A DNA stretch of 64,000 nt from JALZKA01 sp963721645 (GCA_963721645.1 CAVRJK010000002.1:1550001-1614000), one strand, 5' to 3'; positions 9,199-17,336 are shown, counted from the stretch's first letter. Made by a program: numbers and translations. Notes: generated from the letters alone by a model not told the origin.

Positions 9199-9557
9199 AG
9201 GCAGCATCCAGAGAAGAGACGCCGGTCGAGATCGAGGGCGACGGGCTGGAGGTAAGAGTCAAGGCGCTGGGTGGAGGGATGAGCACAGCCTTCATGCGGG
9301 TGCCGAAGGGCGCGGATCTTCGACCTGCGCTGACCGGACTCGAAGGTGATCTGTGCCAGTGCCCTCACTGGGGCTACATGCTGTCCGGACGCCTGCGCAT
9401 GCACACGTCGGGCGGCGCCGAGGACTACGAGGCGGGGCAGGCGTTCTACTGGGCTCCGGGCCACGCGCCCGAGGCGCTCGAGGACACGGAGTACGTGGAC
9501 TTCTCGCCGACGGACGAGTTCAAACACGTTCTCGACCACATCAAGTCGCACGGCTGA
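9195..9557 (+). CDS. Small cupin-domain protein
   Basis: A 120-residue single-domain cupin, probably cytoplasmic and ligand binding or sensory. The core reads CPHWGYMLSGRLRMHTSGG (about residues 54-74), then the second half GQAFYWAPGHAPEALED near residue 80. Histidines are present in both half-motifs, so metal binding is possible. It ends in an acidic aromatic segment. The Shine-Dalgarno GAGGAG lies 5 bases before ATG 9195. It is the first full gene transcribed away from the BTAD regulator and is followed within 20 bases by a beta-helix remnant, suggesting one transcript of three or four genes. The reaction, if any, is unknown. Confidence 0.75.
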   Translation: MKAASREETPVEIEGDGLEVRVKALGGGMSTAFMRVPKGADLRPALTGLEGDLCQCPHWGYMLSGRLRMHTSGGAEDYEAGQAFYWAPGHAPEALEDTEYVDFSPTDEFKHVLDHIKSHG

Positions 9558-9575
9558 TCGAACGGGGCTGGCGCA

Positions 9576-9887
9576 ATGTCGTTCGAAGTTCATGCCAAGA
9601 AGCTGCTCGCGGCGGTCCTGGGGATCGCCGCGTTCAGCACCTTGGTTCCGGCCGCGAGCGGAACCGAGTTCGTTGTCACCCGCTCGGGAGACCCGGCACT
9701 CAACACCTGCGCAGACGGCGATTGCTCGCTCCGGGGAGCGATCCTGGCCGCGAACAACGAGCCGGGGCCAGATGTCGTGTTCCTGGGGGTTGGGGGGATC
9801 ACCGAATACACGCTGTCCATCGCGCGCACCGCCCTGCCCCAGTTGCGGGACAAGGCAAAGGGCTGTGAAGACGAGCGCTCGATCTGA
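9576..9887 (+). pseudogene. Internally deleted CSLREA beta-helix secreted protein
   Basis: Encodes 103 residues: a signal peptide (residues 1-28, ending PAASG), the CSLREA-type head VTRSGDPALNTCADGDCSLR, then GAILAANNEPG and a short piece of the first helix turn, after which it jumps to a tail DKAKGCEDERSI. The head matches residues 31-60 of the complete protein encoded at 17337-19019, and the tail matches the last residues of that protein (DRAKGCEKTRSVP). About 450 residues of beta-helix and calcium-repeat sequence are therefore missing without loss of frame. It may be an expressed miniature secreted protein or a decaying copy; the in-frame join with an intact start makes expression possible. 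Confidence 0.65.
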
Positions 9888-9906
9888 GCGCCGGAAGGAG
9901 TCACCA

Positions 9907-10746
9907 ATGAATAAGACCCATACCCATATCCGCACGAACATCATCGGCTACCTGGCTTTGTTCGTGGCGCTCAGCGGCGTCGCCTATGCGGCCGGCCTCA
10001 AGCCTGACAGCGTCAGATCCAGGCACATCAAGGACGGGCAGGTGAAGTCCCTCGACTTGGCCGAAGAGTCCATCCAGACCACTCACCTCGTGGACGGAGG
10101 AGTGACCGGAGATGACATCGCAGACGACTCGATCCTCAGCCAGGACATCCAGAACGGCTCCGTTCAGAGCGGCGACATCCTGGACGGCACGGTCGGCGCG
10201 CTGGACGTCGGCGACGGAACCCTCACGGGACTCGAAATCGCCGACCACACCCTCACCGGCGCCGACGTGAACGACGGCAGCCTGACGGGCGCAGACATCA
10301 CGGAGTCCTCGCTCGGCGAGGTGCCGAACGCGAAAATCGCAGGACACGGTGGCTACGGGCGCGGCTCGACCGACGGCGATCAGTACGGCACCAGCTGCAA
10401 TCCCGAGAGCTCCACCTTCGCAACGTGCGCTTCGGTCAGCCTGAACCCTTCTGCCGCCGGGCGAGCGCTGGTGATCGGTCGGTTTCGCGCGTCCAGCGAG
10501 CTCGATTCCGACGCGGGGAACGGCATCTGCCGGCTCGGAGTGTCCACGACGGGCGGGATCGCCGGAACCAGCGCGCCGATCGGAACCGACGACGACACGA
10601 ACAGCCTGGAGTGGGTGACCCTCATGGGGATCACCGACCCGCTTCCGGCCGGCAACTACTCGTTCGGGATTGACTGCAACGAGAGTGGCGGCGGGATCGT
10701 CTACGGATTCGCCCGGATCTCGGCCGTGATGATCAGCCCCTTCTGA
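9907..10746 (+). CDS. Secreted DIxDG-repeat surface protein
   Basis: Predicted exported protein of 279 residues. A signal segment IIGYLALFVALSGVAYAA occupies residues 11-28. Residues 33-140 consist of about ten short repeats of the pattern D-G/D-S/T-L/V followed by three variable residues and D-I/V (for example TGDDIADDSILSQDIQNGSV), suggesting a regular beta-solenoid or pentapeptide-like rod. A globular beta-rich C-terminal domain (about 150-279) contains four cysteines. The start ATG 9907 follows GGAAGGAG at about 9 bases. Such signal-plus-repeat proteins are common in Solirubrobacterales, but their function is unknown; cell-surface or spore-coat structure is a guess. Confidence 0.7.
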   Translation: MNKTHTHIRTNIIGYLALFVALSGVAYAAGLKPDSVRSRHIKDGQVKSLDLAEESIQTTHLVDGGVTGDDIADDSILSQDIQNGSVQSGDILDGTVGALDVGDGTLTGLEIADHTLTGADVNDGSLTGADITESSLGEVPNAKIAGHGGYGRGSTDGDQYGTSCNPESSTFATCASVSLNPSAAGRALVIGRFRASSELDSDAGNGICRLGVSTTGGIAGTSAPIGTDDDTNSLEWVTLMGITDPLPAGNYSFGIDCNESGGGIVYGFARISAVMISPF

Positions 10747-10853
10747 AAAGCGCGTCCGCGATACCGACACCGGCTTCGGTCGACCTTCGCTCGGAACCCT
10801 ACGGAGCGCAGGAACCCGATCGAGGCGGTGCCGGTCCCGATTAGAGTGGAGCC

Positions 10854-11825
10854 ATGGTCCATTTGCGCATCGTCGCGCCGGATTCAGAAGCCGCGAAAGC
10901 GCTTGCGCTTTTCGAGAAAACGGACTCCGTTTACAACATCATCTTCCTCGAGAACGCAGCTCGGAAACCCGCGGGCCACGCGATCCTGTGCGACGTTGCC
11001 CGAGAGGATGCGAGCGTTGTCATCGCTGACCTCAAGGAACTCGGAATCCACCACTGCGGGTCGATCGCGATAGAGGACATCGACTCTCAGATCTCAGATG
11101 CAGCGATCGCCGCAGAGAAGGCGGCTGCCGGTCTCCCTTCCGACGCCGTGGTCTGGGAAGAGGTCGAGTCGCGGACGTCGGAGAACGTCGAACTCTCCGG
11201 AAGTTTTCTCGTCTTCATGGTGCTGGCCACCCTGATTGCCGCAGTGGGGATTCTCACCGATCAGGTGATCCTGATCATCGGAGCGATGGTGGTCGGACCG
11301 GAATTCGGTCCACTCGCCGGCCTCTGCGTTGCTTTGGTTCACAAGCGCGCCGACGTTGCGCGTCGATCGCTGAAAGCCCTCGCCGTCGGCTTCCCGCTTG
11401 CGGTCGCCGCGAGTTTTCTCCTGACTTTTGCGATCGACACGGCAACTCTGACCCCTGAAGGCTTTTCTCAAAGCCGCCATCCCTTTACGAGCTTCATCGC
11501 CCACCCTGACGAGTTCACGGCGATCGTGGCCGCCTTGGCAGGCGTTGCAGGGGTTCTTTCGCTTACCTCTGCGAAGTCGGGGGCGCTGGTGGGGGTCCTC
11601 ATCTCGGTCACCACGATTCCCGCAGCGGCGAACATTGGCGTCGGCCTGGCGCTGGGTGACGGCGACGATGCGCTCGGCGCTGCCGCTCAACTCGGCCTTA
11701 ACCTCGTCGTTATCGTCCTGTCCGGGGTGGCAGCACTCTTTGTACAGCGCATCCTGTACGTACGTCGAAAGGCAAAGCACCGATCAGATGAGGGCCGGAA
11801 GGCGGCCGGTCTTTCGTCGCGCTAA
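10854..11825 (+). CDS. DUF389 integral membrane protein
   Basis: Integral membrane protein of unknown function belonging to DUF389. Residues 1-110 form a soluble ferredoxin-like N-terminal part. From residue 120 on there are five to six hydrophobic segments, including the family signature LIAAVGILTDQVILIIGAMV, followed by VGPEFGPLAGLCVAL. Length (323) is normal. It overlaps the nitrilase tail to tail by 4 bases. Start ATG 10854 is preceded by GGAG. A transport or channel role is often presumed but unproven, and the neighbours give no clue. Confidence 0.85.
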   Translation: MVHLRIVAPDSEAAKALALFEKTDSVYNIIFLENAARKPAGHAILCDVAREDASVVIADLKELGIHHCGSIAIEDIDSQISDAAIAAEKAAAGLPSDAVVWEEVESRTSENVELSGSFLVFMVLATLIAAVGILTDQVILIIGAMVVGPEFGPLAGLCVALVHKRADVARRSLKALAVGFPLAVAASFLLTFAIDTATLTPEGFSQSRHPFTSFIAHPDEFTAIVAALAGVAGVLSLTSAKSGALVGVLISVTTIPAAANIGVGLALGDGDDALGAAAQLGLNLVVIVLSGVAALFVQRILYVRRKAKHRSDEGRKAAGLSSR

Positions 11826-12781
11826 GGCCCCTCTGCCGAAGCCTCGGCGCCTGGTTCCCCGGCGGGCACGCTGTCATTGCGGATCAGCGAGTGCAGGACT
11901 TCGGAGCGCGAGTAATGCCCTACGGAGTCGAACAATCGCTTCGCCCGCAGACCTGCCCGTAGGTCGCAGTCGGCTACGACCATCCCCTCTTGGTCGTAGA
12001 GAGGACCCGCAACGACCTCGCCCCAGCCCGGGGCGTAGATGGCTGCACCGCCGCGGCCGAACTTCTCCTTTCCCTGGGGAAGCTCCACCGGAAAGTCGTC
12101 AGGAAAAGCGTTCGCTGGGATGTACTGTGGCGCCGAGACCACGAACGCGCCCGATTCCACCGCGATCGTTCTCATCAAGGACTGCCACACGTCGGAGTCG
12201 TCCGCTGTCGGCGCGACCCAGATCTGAGGGCCCCCCTGATAGACGATGTACCTGGCGAGCGGCATGCGGTTCTCCCAGCAGATGAGACCTCCGATCGTGC
12301 CGATCGGCGTTTCCACAGGCGCGAGATCGTTGCCGGCACCAACCCCGTGAAACAGGCGTTCGTGGTTGGTCGGCATCAGCTTCCGGTGGCGATGGAGAAG
12401 GCCGCCGGGACCGAAGAGAAGGAACGAGTTGTAAAGCGAGCCAGGGCGAGCGTCCTCGCGTTCGTTGATCCCGATTACGCAGTGGATGCCCCGCTCACGG
12501 CAGACCGTCGCGATCCGCTCTGAATGCGGGCCCTCGACGTCGACCGAGTTGTCCCAGAGACGCTGCCAGAGCTCGTCGCCCTCCGTGAATGTCGCCGCGT
12601 TGTGCGCCCACGTCCCCGAGGGGTAAAGCGGCACGAAGGTCTCGGGCAGGACCGCGAGTTGTACGCCCTCATCCGCCGCTTCGTTCAAGAGACGCACCGT
12701 CTTTTCGACGGTCGCCTCTGCATCCAGGATCACTGGCGTCGCTTGAATCGCAGCGATCCGTACCGTCGGGAAGCTGGACAT
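11822..12781 (-). CDS. Nitrilase-superfamily carbon-nitrogen hydrolase
   Basis: Cytoplasmic hydrolase of the nitrilase superfamily, 319 residues. The catalytic triad is visible: Glu in VLPETFVPLYP near residue 47, Lys in HRKLMPTNHER near residue 133, and Cys in GGLICWENRMP near residue 167. The WEN context and overall length fit the true nitrilase/cyanide-hydratase branch that converts a nitrile to acid and ammonia rather than amidases; the substrate is unknown. It lies 9 bases downstream of ispD on the same strand and may be read through from the disA-carD-ispD transcript, though it has no link to isoprenoid synthesis. Confidence 0.85.
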   Translation of the reverse strand: MSSFPTVRIAAIQATPVILDAEATVEKTVRLLNEAADEGVQLAVLPETFVPLYPSGTWAHNAATFTEGDELWQRLWDNSVDVEGPHSERIATVCRERGIHCVIGINEREDARPGSLYNSFLLFGPGGLLHRHRKLMPTNHERLFHGVGAGNDLAPVETPIGTIGGLICWENRMPLARYIVYQGGPQIWVAPTADDSDVWQSLMRTIAVESGAFVVSAPQYIPANAFPDDFPVELPQGKEKFGRGGAAIYAPGWGEVVAGPLYDQEGMVVADCDLRAGLRAKRLFDSVGHYSRSEVLHSLIRNDSVPAGEPGAEASAEGP

Positions 12782-12790
12782 GCCGACAGG

Positions 12791-13474
12791 CTAAAGCTTC
12801 GTCGGGTCGAGCAGCGCTTCGGCGATATGCGCGTCAGCCCTTGTGGTGACTTTCAGATTCGGCTCGCTCCACGGAAAGATCCGGACGACCCCTCCTGCGG
12901 CCTCGACGAGGCTCGCATCGTCAGTCGCCGCAGCGAGCGTCTCCTCATCGGCGTCGAGTGCTCCGCGGAGCGCCTCGGTCCGGAAAGCCTGAGGCGTCTG
13001 GACTGCCCAGAGCTCTGAGCGCGGAACGGTCTCGATGACCCGACCGGCGAGCGCCCGCTTGAGCGTGTCGGCAACCGGGGCTGCCGCGACCAGGGCCTCG
13101 CAGCCTTCGTCACCTGCCAGCTCGGAAACGATTGCGTCGAACAGCTCGTGCGGCGCGAGCGGGCGGGCGGCGTCATGGACGACGACGAGTTCGGAGTCGA
13201 CGTGCTCGAGCGCCCTGGCGACCGATTCCGAGCGGGAGGCGCCACCGGTGACCACAGACGCCTCTCCCGCGATCGAGTGGAGCTCATTCTCGTGGCCGGG
13301 CGGCGCCGAGACGATGACGGGGCCAACCCGTCTGGCGGCAGCGAGGGCTGCGAGTGCCCAGGCAATCAGAGGCTTCCCGCCCACCTCGACCAAAGCCTTC
13401 GGGCCGCCGGCTCCGAGCCTGTCTCCGGAGCCGGCGGCCGCGATCACGGCTGTTGCGAGCGCGTCAGCGCCCAT
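12791..13474 (-). CDS. ispD: 2-C-methyl-D-erythritol 4-phosphate cytidylyltransferase
   Basis: Third step of the MEP pathway: transfers CMP from CTP to methylerythritol 4-phosphate. The 227 residues begin with the nucleotide-binding loop AVIAAAGSGDRLGAGGPKAL (residues 9-28), continue with VVTGGASRSESVARAL near residue 75, the metal/CTP site VVVHDAARPL near residue 98, and WAVQTPQAFR near 157. It starts 12 bases after carD and belongs to the disA-carD-ispD unit. The usual partner ispF lies 7.7 kb away because of inserted genes. Confidence 0.95.
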   Translation of the reverse strand: MGADALATAVIAAAGSGDRLGAGGPKALVEVGGKPLIAWALAALAAARRVGPVIVSAPPGHENELHSIAGEASVVTGGASRSESVARALEHVDSELVVVHDAARPLAPHELFDAIVSELAGDEGCEALVAAAPVADTLKRALAGRVIETVPRSELWAVQTPQAFRTEALRGALDADEETLAAATDDASLVEAAGGVVRIFPWSEPNLKVTTRADAHIAEALLDPTKL

Positions 13475-13486
13475 GCGGTAGTGCGA

Positions 13487-14050
13487 CTAGGCGGTCGCCG
13501 TCTCGGAGAAGCGTTCCTCGAGGAGGCCGTCGATGTACTCCTCGGCGCCGTCCTCGTCCTTTTCGAGCGCGTACATGAACTCGGAGGCGAGGATCTTCTT
13601 CGCTCGCGTGTACATCTGCTTCTCACCCGTCGAGAGACCCTTGTCCATCTCACGGATCGCGAGGTTCCGTACGACCTCGGCGATCTCGAAGATGTCACCG
13701 GTCTTGATCTTCTCGCGGTTGTACTTGAACCTGCGGTTCCAGTTCTTCGGCATGTCGGACAGCTCGCCGGTGAGGACTGCGATGACCTCTTCGACCTGCT
13801 GGGGATCGATCACCCGGCGCAGTCCGGCCAGGGCAGCGTTCTCGCACGGAACCATCACGGTCATGTCGTTGTGGAGGATCTTGATGGTCAGGTAGTCGCG
13901 GGTCTCTCCCATGAGCTCCTTGGACTCCTTCAGGATCACAACGCCCGCACCGTGATGCGGGTAGACGACGTTGTCGCCTTCCTCGTAGTTGCAATCGACC
14001 GGAGCAATCTCCTCGAGCTCGATCGATTCCTCAGTAGCTAGTTCTGGAAT
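13487..14050 (-). CDS. carD: CarD family RNA polymerase-binding regulator, ATT start
   Basis: CarD binds the RNA polymerase beta subunit and promoter DNA and stabilises open complexes; it is a global regulator in actinobacteria. The 187-residue protein carries the polymerase-interacting Tudor-like domain in the N-terminal half (EGDNVVYPHHGAGVV, then KILHNDMTVMVPCENA) and the helical DNA-binding half beginning near KNWNRRFKYNREKIKTGDI. No ATG, GTG or TTG lies between the ribosome-binding site and the conserved domain; translation most plausibly starts at ATT 14050, six bases after AGGAGG. A GTG at 14071 exists but overlaps that site and has none of its own. It sits between disA (46-base gap) and ispD. 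Confidence 0.9.
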   Translation of the reverse strand: MPELATEESIELEEIAPVDCNYEEGDNVVYPHHGAGVVILKESKELMGETRDYLTIKILHNDMTVMVPCENAALAGLRRVIDPQQVEEVIAVLTGELSDMPKNWNRRFKYNREKIKTGDIFEIAEVVRNLAIREMDKGLSTGEKQMYTRAKKILASEFMYALEKDEDGAEEYIDGLLEERFSETATA

Positions 14051-14064
14051 GGGATGCCTCCTTT
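14048..14064 (-). promoter_or_regulatory. Ribosome-binding site that fixes the carD start
   Basis: Read on the minus strand: AAAGGAGG (14064-14057), a six-base spacer CATCCC, then ATT at 14050-14048. This is a near-perfect anti-16S match at optimal spacing, with no conventional start codon within the usable distance. It supports initiation at ATT, as known for infC in some bacteria, unless the T is a sequencing error for G. Confidence 0.7.
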
Positions 14065-14096
14065 GGGGCACGCTCGCGGGGGAGCGCTTCGTTGGC

Positions 14097-15254
14097 TCAT
14101 TGGTTACTGGTGTGGGCACCTTTAGGTGCAAAAGCAGCATGAGTGCTGTTGGTTGTCCGGTCGACCGCGTCGACCTCTTCGGCTCGGCGGAGACCTTCGC
14201 GGATCTCAGTCGCGCGAGCCTCCCCCACTCCGTCCACGGATGCCAGCTCCGAATCCGTGGCGGAAAGAATGGCTTCGAGATCGCCGAAACGGTCGACGAC
14301 CTTCTGGGCCACCAGACGAGGAAGCCTCGGCACGCCCGAGAGCGCGCGGAAGCCTCTTGGCACGACAGGGAAGTCAAGGGTGTTGGTCTTGCGGTCGTAG
14401 CCGAGATGCTCGGCGAGACGCCCGAAGTCGAGAAGATCGTGGTGGCCGAGCTGCGCGAGCCCGGCCGTCGCCCGCTCGACCTCCACTTCGGAGGCGTCGA
14501 CCGCGTAGTCGCGGACGAGGGCCGCGCGCTCGGCGAAGACGCCGTGGACCAGCTCCTCGAGCTGCATCTCGATCAGGCGGCCCTCGGCGCCCAGCTCGAT
14601 GATCCAGCGCTCGACTTCGGCAGCCATGCGGGTGACCAGCTCCAGGCGCTGGAGAACAGAAAGGACGTCGTGAAGGACTGCTCCACCGGTGAACTCGAGC
14701 TTGGTGAGCCTGCCGGCGACCTGATCGAGGCGGGCTCGATATTTCTCGAGGGTCGCGAGTCCCTGGTTTGCCTTCGACAGGACGCTTGAGATGTCCTCGA
14801 GGATGTACTTGATGCCCTCGACGTAGAGCGAGACGACCTCGCGGCGCTGGGAAACTGCGATGACGAGAGCCTTCGTCTGCTTCGAGACGCGCTCAGCCGT
14901 GCGATGGCGAGTCCCCGTCTCCATCGAGAGGATCGTCGGATCGGGCATGAGCTGGACATTCGCCCACATGATCCGGTACGTCTCCGGCTCCAAAACGATC
15001 GCGCCGTCCATCTTCGCGAGCTGGTAAAGGAGGGCAGGCGAGTAGTCGACGTCGAGCCGGATTCCGCCCGAGAACATGAAGGAGACCTCTTCGGACTCCC
15101 CGACAAGGATCAGGCCGCCGGTGCGGGCATGAACGATGTTGTCAATGCCTTCGCGGAGCGGCGTTCCCGGCGCAACGGTGTCGAGCGCGCGCAGGAGACG
15201 CGGATCCTGTCGCGCTTCCAGCTCATTCTTCTCATCAACGGGAGGAAGCGCCAT
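14097..15254 (-). CDS. disA: DNA integrity scanning diadenylate cyclase
   Basis: Condenses two ATP into cyclic di-AMP and scans DNA for branched structures. The 385 residues show the cyclase domain with KMDGAIVLE near residue 82 and GTRHRTAERVSKQTKALVIA near residue 113 (both nucleotide-binding motifs intact), a central helical spine, and a C-terminal helix-hairpin-helix domain (VVDRFGDLEAIL, then VDGVGEARATEIREGL) for DNA binding. It is the first gene of the disA-carD-ispD unit and is close to radA, its usual functional neighbour in DNA repair. The last 15 residues are variable. Start ATG 15254 fits the family. Confidence 0.96.
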   Translation of the reverse strand: MALPPVDEKNELEARQDPRLLRALDTVAPGTPLREGIDNIVHARTGGLILVGESEEVSFMFSGGIRLDVDYSPALLYQLAKMDGAIVLEPETYRIMWANVQLMPDPTILSMETGTRHRTAERVSKQTKALVIAVSQRREVVSLYVEGIKYILEDISSVLSKANQGLATLEKYRARLDQVAGRLTKLEFTGGAVLHDVLSVLQRLELVTRMAAEVERWIIELGAEGRLIEMQLEELVHGVFAERAALVRDYAVDASEVEVERATAGLAQLGHHDLLDFGRLAEHLGYDRKTNTLDFPVVPRGFRALSGVPRLPRLVAQKVVDRFGDLEAILSATDSELASVDGVGEARATEIREGLRRAEEVDAVDRTTNSTHAAFAPKGAHTSNQ

Positions 15255-15287
15255 CGCTCAATCAAGGATGACAGAACGAGCTCTGAA

Positions 15288-15337
15288 GTTAAACCGGGGT
15301 TAAATCCGTGTGGATAGATCGGAAAGGGCTTTGTCAA
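15288..15337 (-). promoter_or_regulatory. Candidate disA promoter with GTTAAA direct repeat
   Basis: On the minus strand a consensus -35 TTGACA lies at 15337-15332 and a -10-like TATCCA at 15316-15311, a short 15-base spacer. Just downstream are two GTTAAA hexamers (plus-strand 15288-15293 and 15299-15304) with an 11-base period, one helical turn, suited to a repressor or activator site. The assignment rests on pattern only. Confidence 0.4.
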
Positions 15338-15382
15338 GCGGGGTGTGATGCACGGGTTGCTGCTGTCCCGCGACCGCGAGCG

Positions 15383-16924
15383 TCAAGCTAGCCCGTGCTC
15401 CATGGCAAAGAGGGTGGCTGTCGAGCGATTCGACGCCCCGATCTTCGCGTAGATGTGTTCGACGTGAGTGTTGACCGTTCGCAGCTTGATCCCAAGCTTG
15501 TCGGCGGCATTTGCCGAAGTCAGCCCGCGAGCAATCAGGCGGAGAACCTCTGCCTCGCGCTCCGTCAGGCCGGCTGGAAGGCTTCGCCGCACTTCGTCTC
15601 GGTGTCCCGCCGCTGCGAGGACCGCCTCAACCGCTTCGCGATCCAGCTTCCCCTCCCGGGCTTCGGTTCCCAGCTGGGCCGCAGCCTCCTCCGGGGGCAC
15701 GGCGGGCCGATGCGGGCGAAGCTCGCACATCGACTGATAGACGTCGACGGCCGCCAGGATGCGGCCAGCGAGTGAAATCGAATTGGCTGAGGCGCCTCGC
15801 GGGTACCCGCTGCCGTCGATCCGCTCCTGGCTCGACGAAGCGGTCAACGCGAACTGCTTGAGGCTGCCCTGCCTGAGAGTGCGGTCGGTCAAGTACGGGT
15901 AGAGCTGCATCCGTTCGCGCTCTGCGACGGTTAACGAACCGCGCTTGTCCCAGATCGTGTTCGCGACTCCGGTCCGGCCGATCGAGTGGACCAGAGCCGA
16001 TCGCCGCAGATGATCAACGTCTTCCTGGCTCAGCCCCAGTCGCCAGCCTGCAGCCTCGGAAAGCTCCGAGATCGCCCGCGAGTGCCCGGCAAACCATCGG
16101 GATTTGAGATCGGCGAAGTCGCCCAATGCCATCAACGCGGAGTCGAACGCCTCTCCGATCAGGCGTGGCCGAGCCGGCTCCGCCGCAACGACGGCGTCCC
16201 AGCTATCGCCTTCGAGGCTGTCTAGCACGCTAGGAAGGACGCCGATCGCGCTCGTCACGAGCGTTGGATCCAGCGTGGCACCAGAGTGCTCTGAGAGGAC
16301 TGCGCTCGCCGCCTGGGCGCCGCCGTCCCGAGCCGCTGCCTCGGCCCGCCATGAGATTCCGAGCACACGTGCGGACAGCGGGATCTCGTCGCCCGCCAGC
16401 CCTTTCGGGATGCCCTTTCCATCCCACCTCGCGAATTTCACGCTAAGAGCCTGGCTCACCTCAGACCCGACCCCGAGGCGCTCCGCGAAGTGGCTCGTGA
16501 TTGCGCAATCGGCCAAAAAGCCCTCCATCACCGGCTTCATCCCACTGGCGAGGAGAGATCCAGTTGCTCGCACCCTCGAGATCGGGCCGCCATCAGAGCC
16601 GGCCTTGCCGACGAGGTAGCGCGGCATCGCCGTCTGCGAGGGGCCAACGTCGAACATTCCCTTGCGAAATTCGATGTCATCCCCGAAGTATTCGGTCATC
16701 TCGGAAGAGTCCGCGGTGCACCCTGCCATTGCGAGCAGCGCGACCCAGTAGATGGCTGCGTGCTGCTCCTCCTCGAAGTCGAGGGCCTCAGCCAACCGCG
16801 TGGCGATCAGGCACGAGCGGAGTCCATGTTCCATCGGCTGGCCGAGCCCGAGATCGGTGGCAAGCGAGAACGCGGCCACGACTTCTGCGAGTCGCGGAGC
16901 GGATGCAGAGGAAGAACTTTTCAC
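15383..16924 (-). CDS. HD-GYP-like sensor with C-terminal LuxR helix-turn-helix
   Basis: Predicted one-component regulator of 513 residues. Two HD-like halves are present; the second (about residues 285-425) follows the HD-GYP layout: RSALVHSIGRTGVANTIWDK, SSSQERIDGSGYPRGA, RILAAVDVYQSMCEL. The metal-binding HD is HS and the HHE motif is SQE, so c-di-GMP hydrolysis is unlikely. Residues about 450-510 form a typical LuxR/GerE DNA-binding domain (LTEREAEVLRLIARGLTSAN). The architecture suggests that the dead HD-GYP part acts as a ligand or protein sensor for the DNA-binding domain. It lies between disA and a divergent DUF4242/beta-helix pair, possible targets. Confidence 0.8.
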   Translation of the reverse strand: MKSSSSASAPRLAEVVAAFSLATDLGLGQPMEHGLRSCLIATRLAEALDFEEEQHAAIYWVALLAMAGCTADSSEMTEYFGDDIEFRKGMFDVGPSQTAMPRYLVGKAGSDGGPISRVRATGSLLASGMKPVMEGFLADCAITSHFAERLGVGSEVSQALSVKFARWDGKGIPKGLAGDEIPLSARVLGISWRAEAAARDGGAQAASAVLSEHSGATLDPTLVTSAIGVLPSVLDSLEGDSWDAVVAAEPARPRLIGEAFDSALMALGDFADLKSRWFAGHSRAISELSEAAGWRLGLSQEDVDHLRRSALVHSIGRTGVANTIWDKRGSLTVAERERMQLYPYLTDRTLRQGSLKQFALTASSSQERIDGSGYPRGASANSISLAGRILAAVDVYQSMCELRPHRPAVPPEEAAAQLGTEAREGKLDREAVEAVLAAAGHRDEVRRSLPAGLTEREAEVLRLIARGLTSANAADKLGIKLRTVNTHVEHIYAKIGASNRSTATLFAMEHGLA

Positions 16925-17038
16925 TCCCCCTCCTAGCCCGCGCCTCGCGAATTCAAGGGGTCGGCAGTTCTACCGATGTGCCAGGGCCGAGCCCGTGAGA
17001 CCGTCAATGAAGACATCAACCAAACCACAGGAGGAATC

Positions 17039-17335
17039 ATGAACCTATACGCAATTATCCGTCGCAACGGTTGGCAAAGTCCCGCAGACCTCGAGGAGGC
17101 AGCCGGACGCTCGACGCAGGTCGGCGACGAGGAGATGTCGAGTGACATCCGCTGGATCCGTAGCTATGTGCTGGCCGAGCAGGGCAACAACGTCGGAACC
17201 GTATGCATCTATGAGGCGTCGAGCCCCGAGAAGATCCGCGAGCACGCGGAGCGTGCCGACCTGCCGGTCGATGAAATCGTGCCAATCGCCGACACGGTCG
17301 TCGTCCGAGCCGATCCGCAGCCGGTCGGAGCCTGA
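17039..17335 (+). CDS. DUF4242 family small protein
   Basis: A 98-residue single-domain protein resembling DUF4242, whose characterised relative SCO4226 binds nickel. The core reads IRWIRSYVLAEQGNNVGTVC, then IYEASSPEKIREHAERADLP, with a C-terminal beta strand DTVVVRADP, a ferredoxin-like half fold. ATG 17039 was chosen because AGGAGG (17029-17034) precedes it by 4 bases, whereas the longer frame from 16976 has no site. Its stop is separated by one base from the next gene, so it is translationally linked to the secreted beta-helix protein, an unexplained pairing. Confidence 0.75.
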   Translation: MNLYAIIRRNGWQSPADLEEAAGRSTQVGDEEMSSDIRWIRSYVLAEQGNNVGTVCIYEASSPEKIREHAERADLPVDEIVPIADTVVVRADPQPVGA

Positions 17336-17336
17336 C

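Noticed and set aside
13487..14377. Extended carD frame of 296 codons from 14377
   Set aside because: The first 100 codons overlap disA in another frame and read as non-coding; the CarD domain begins after the ribosome-binding site at 14057-14064.
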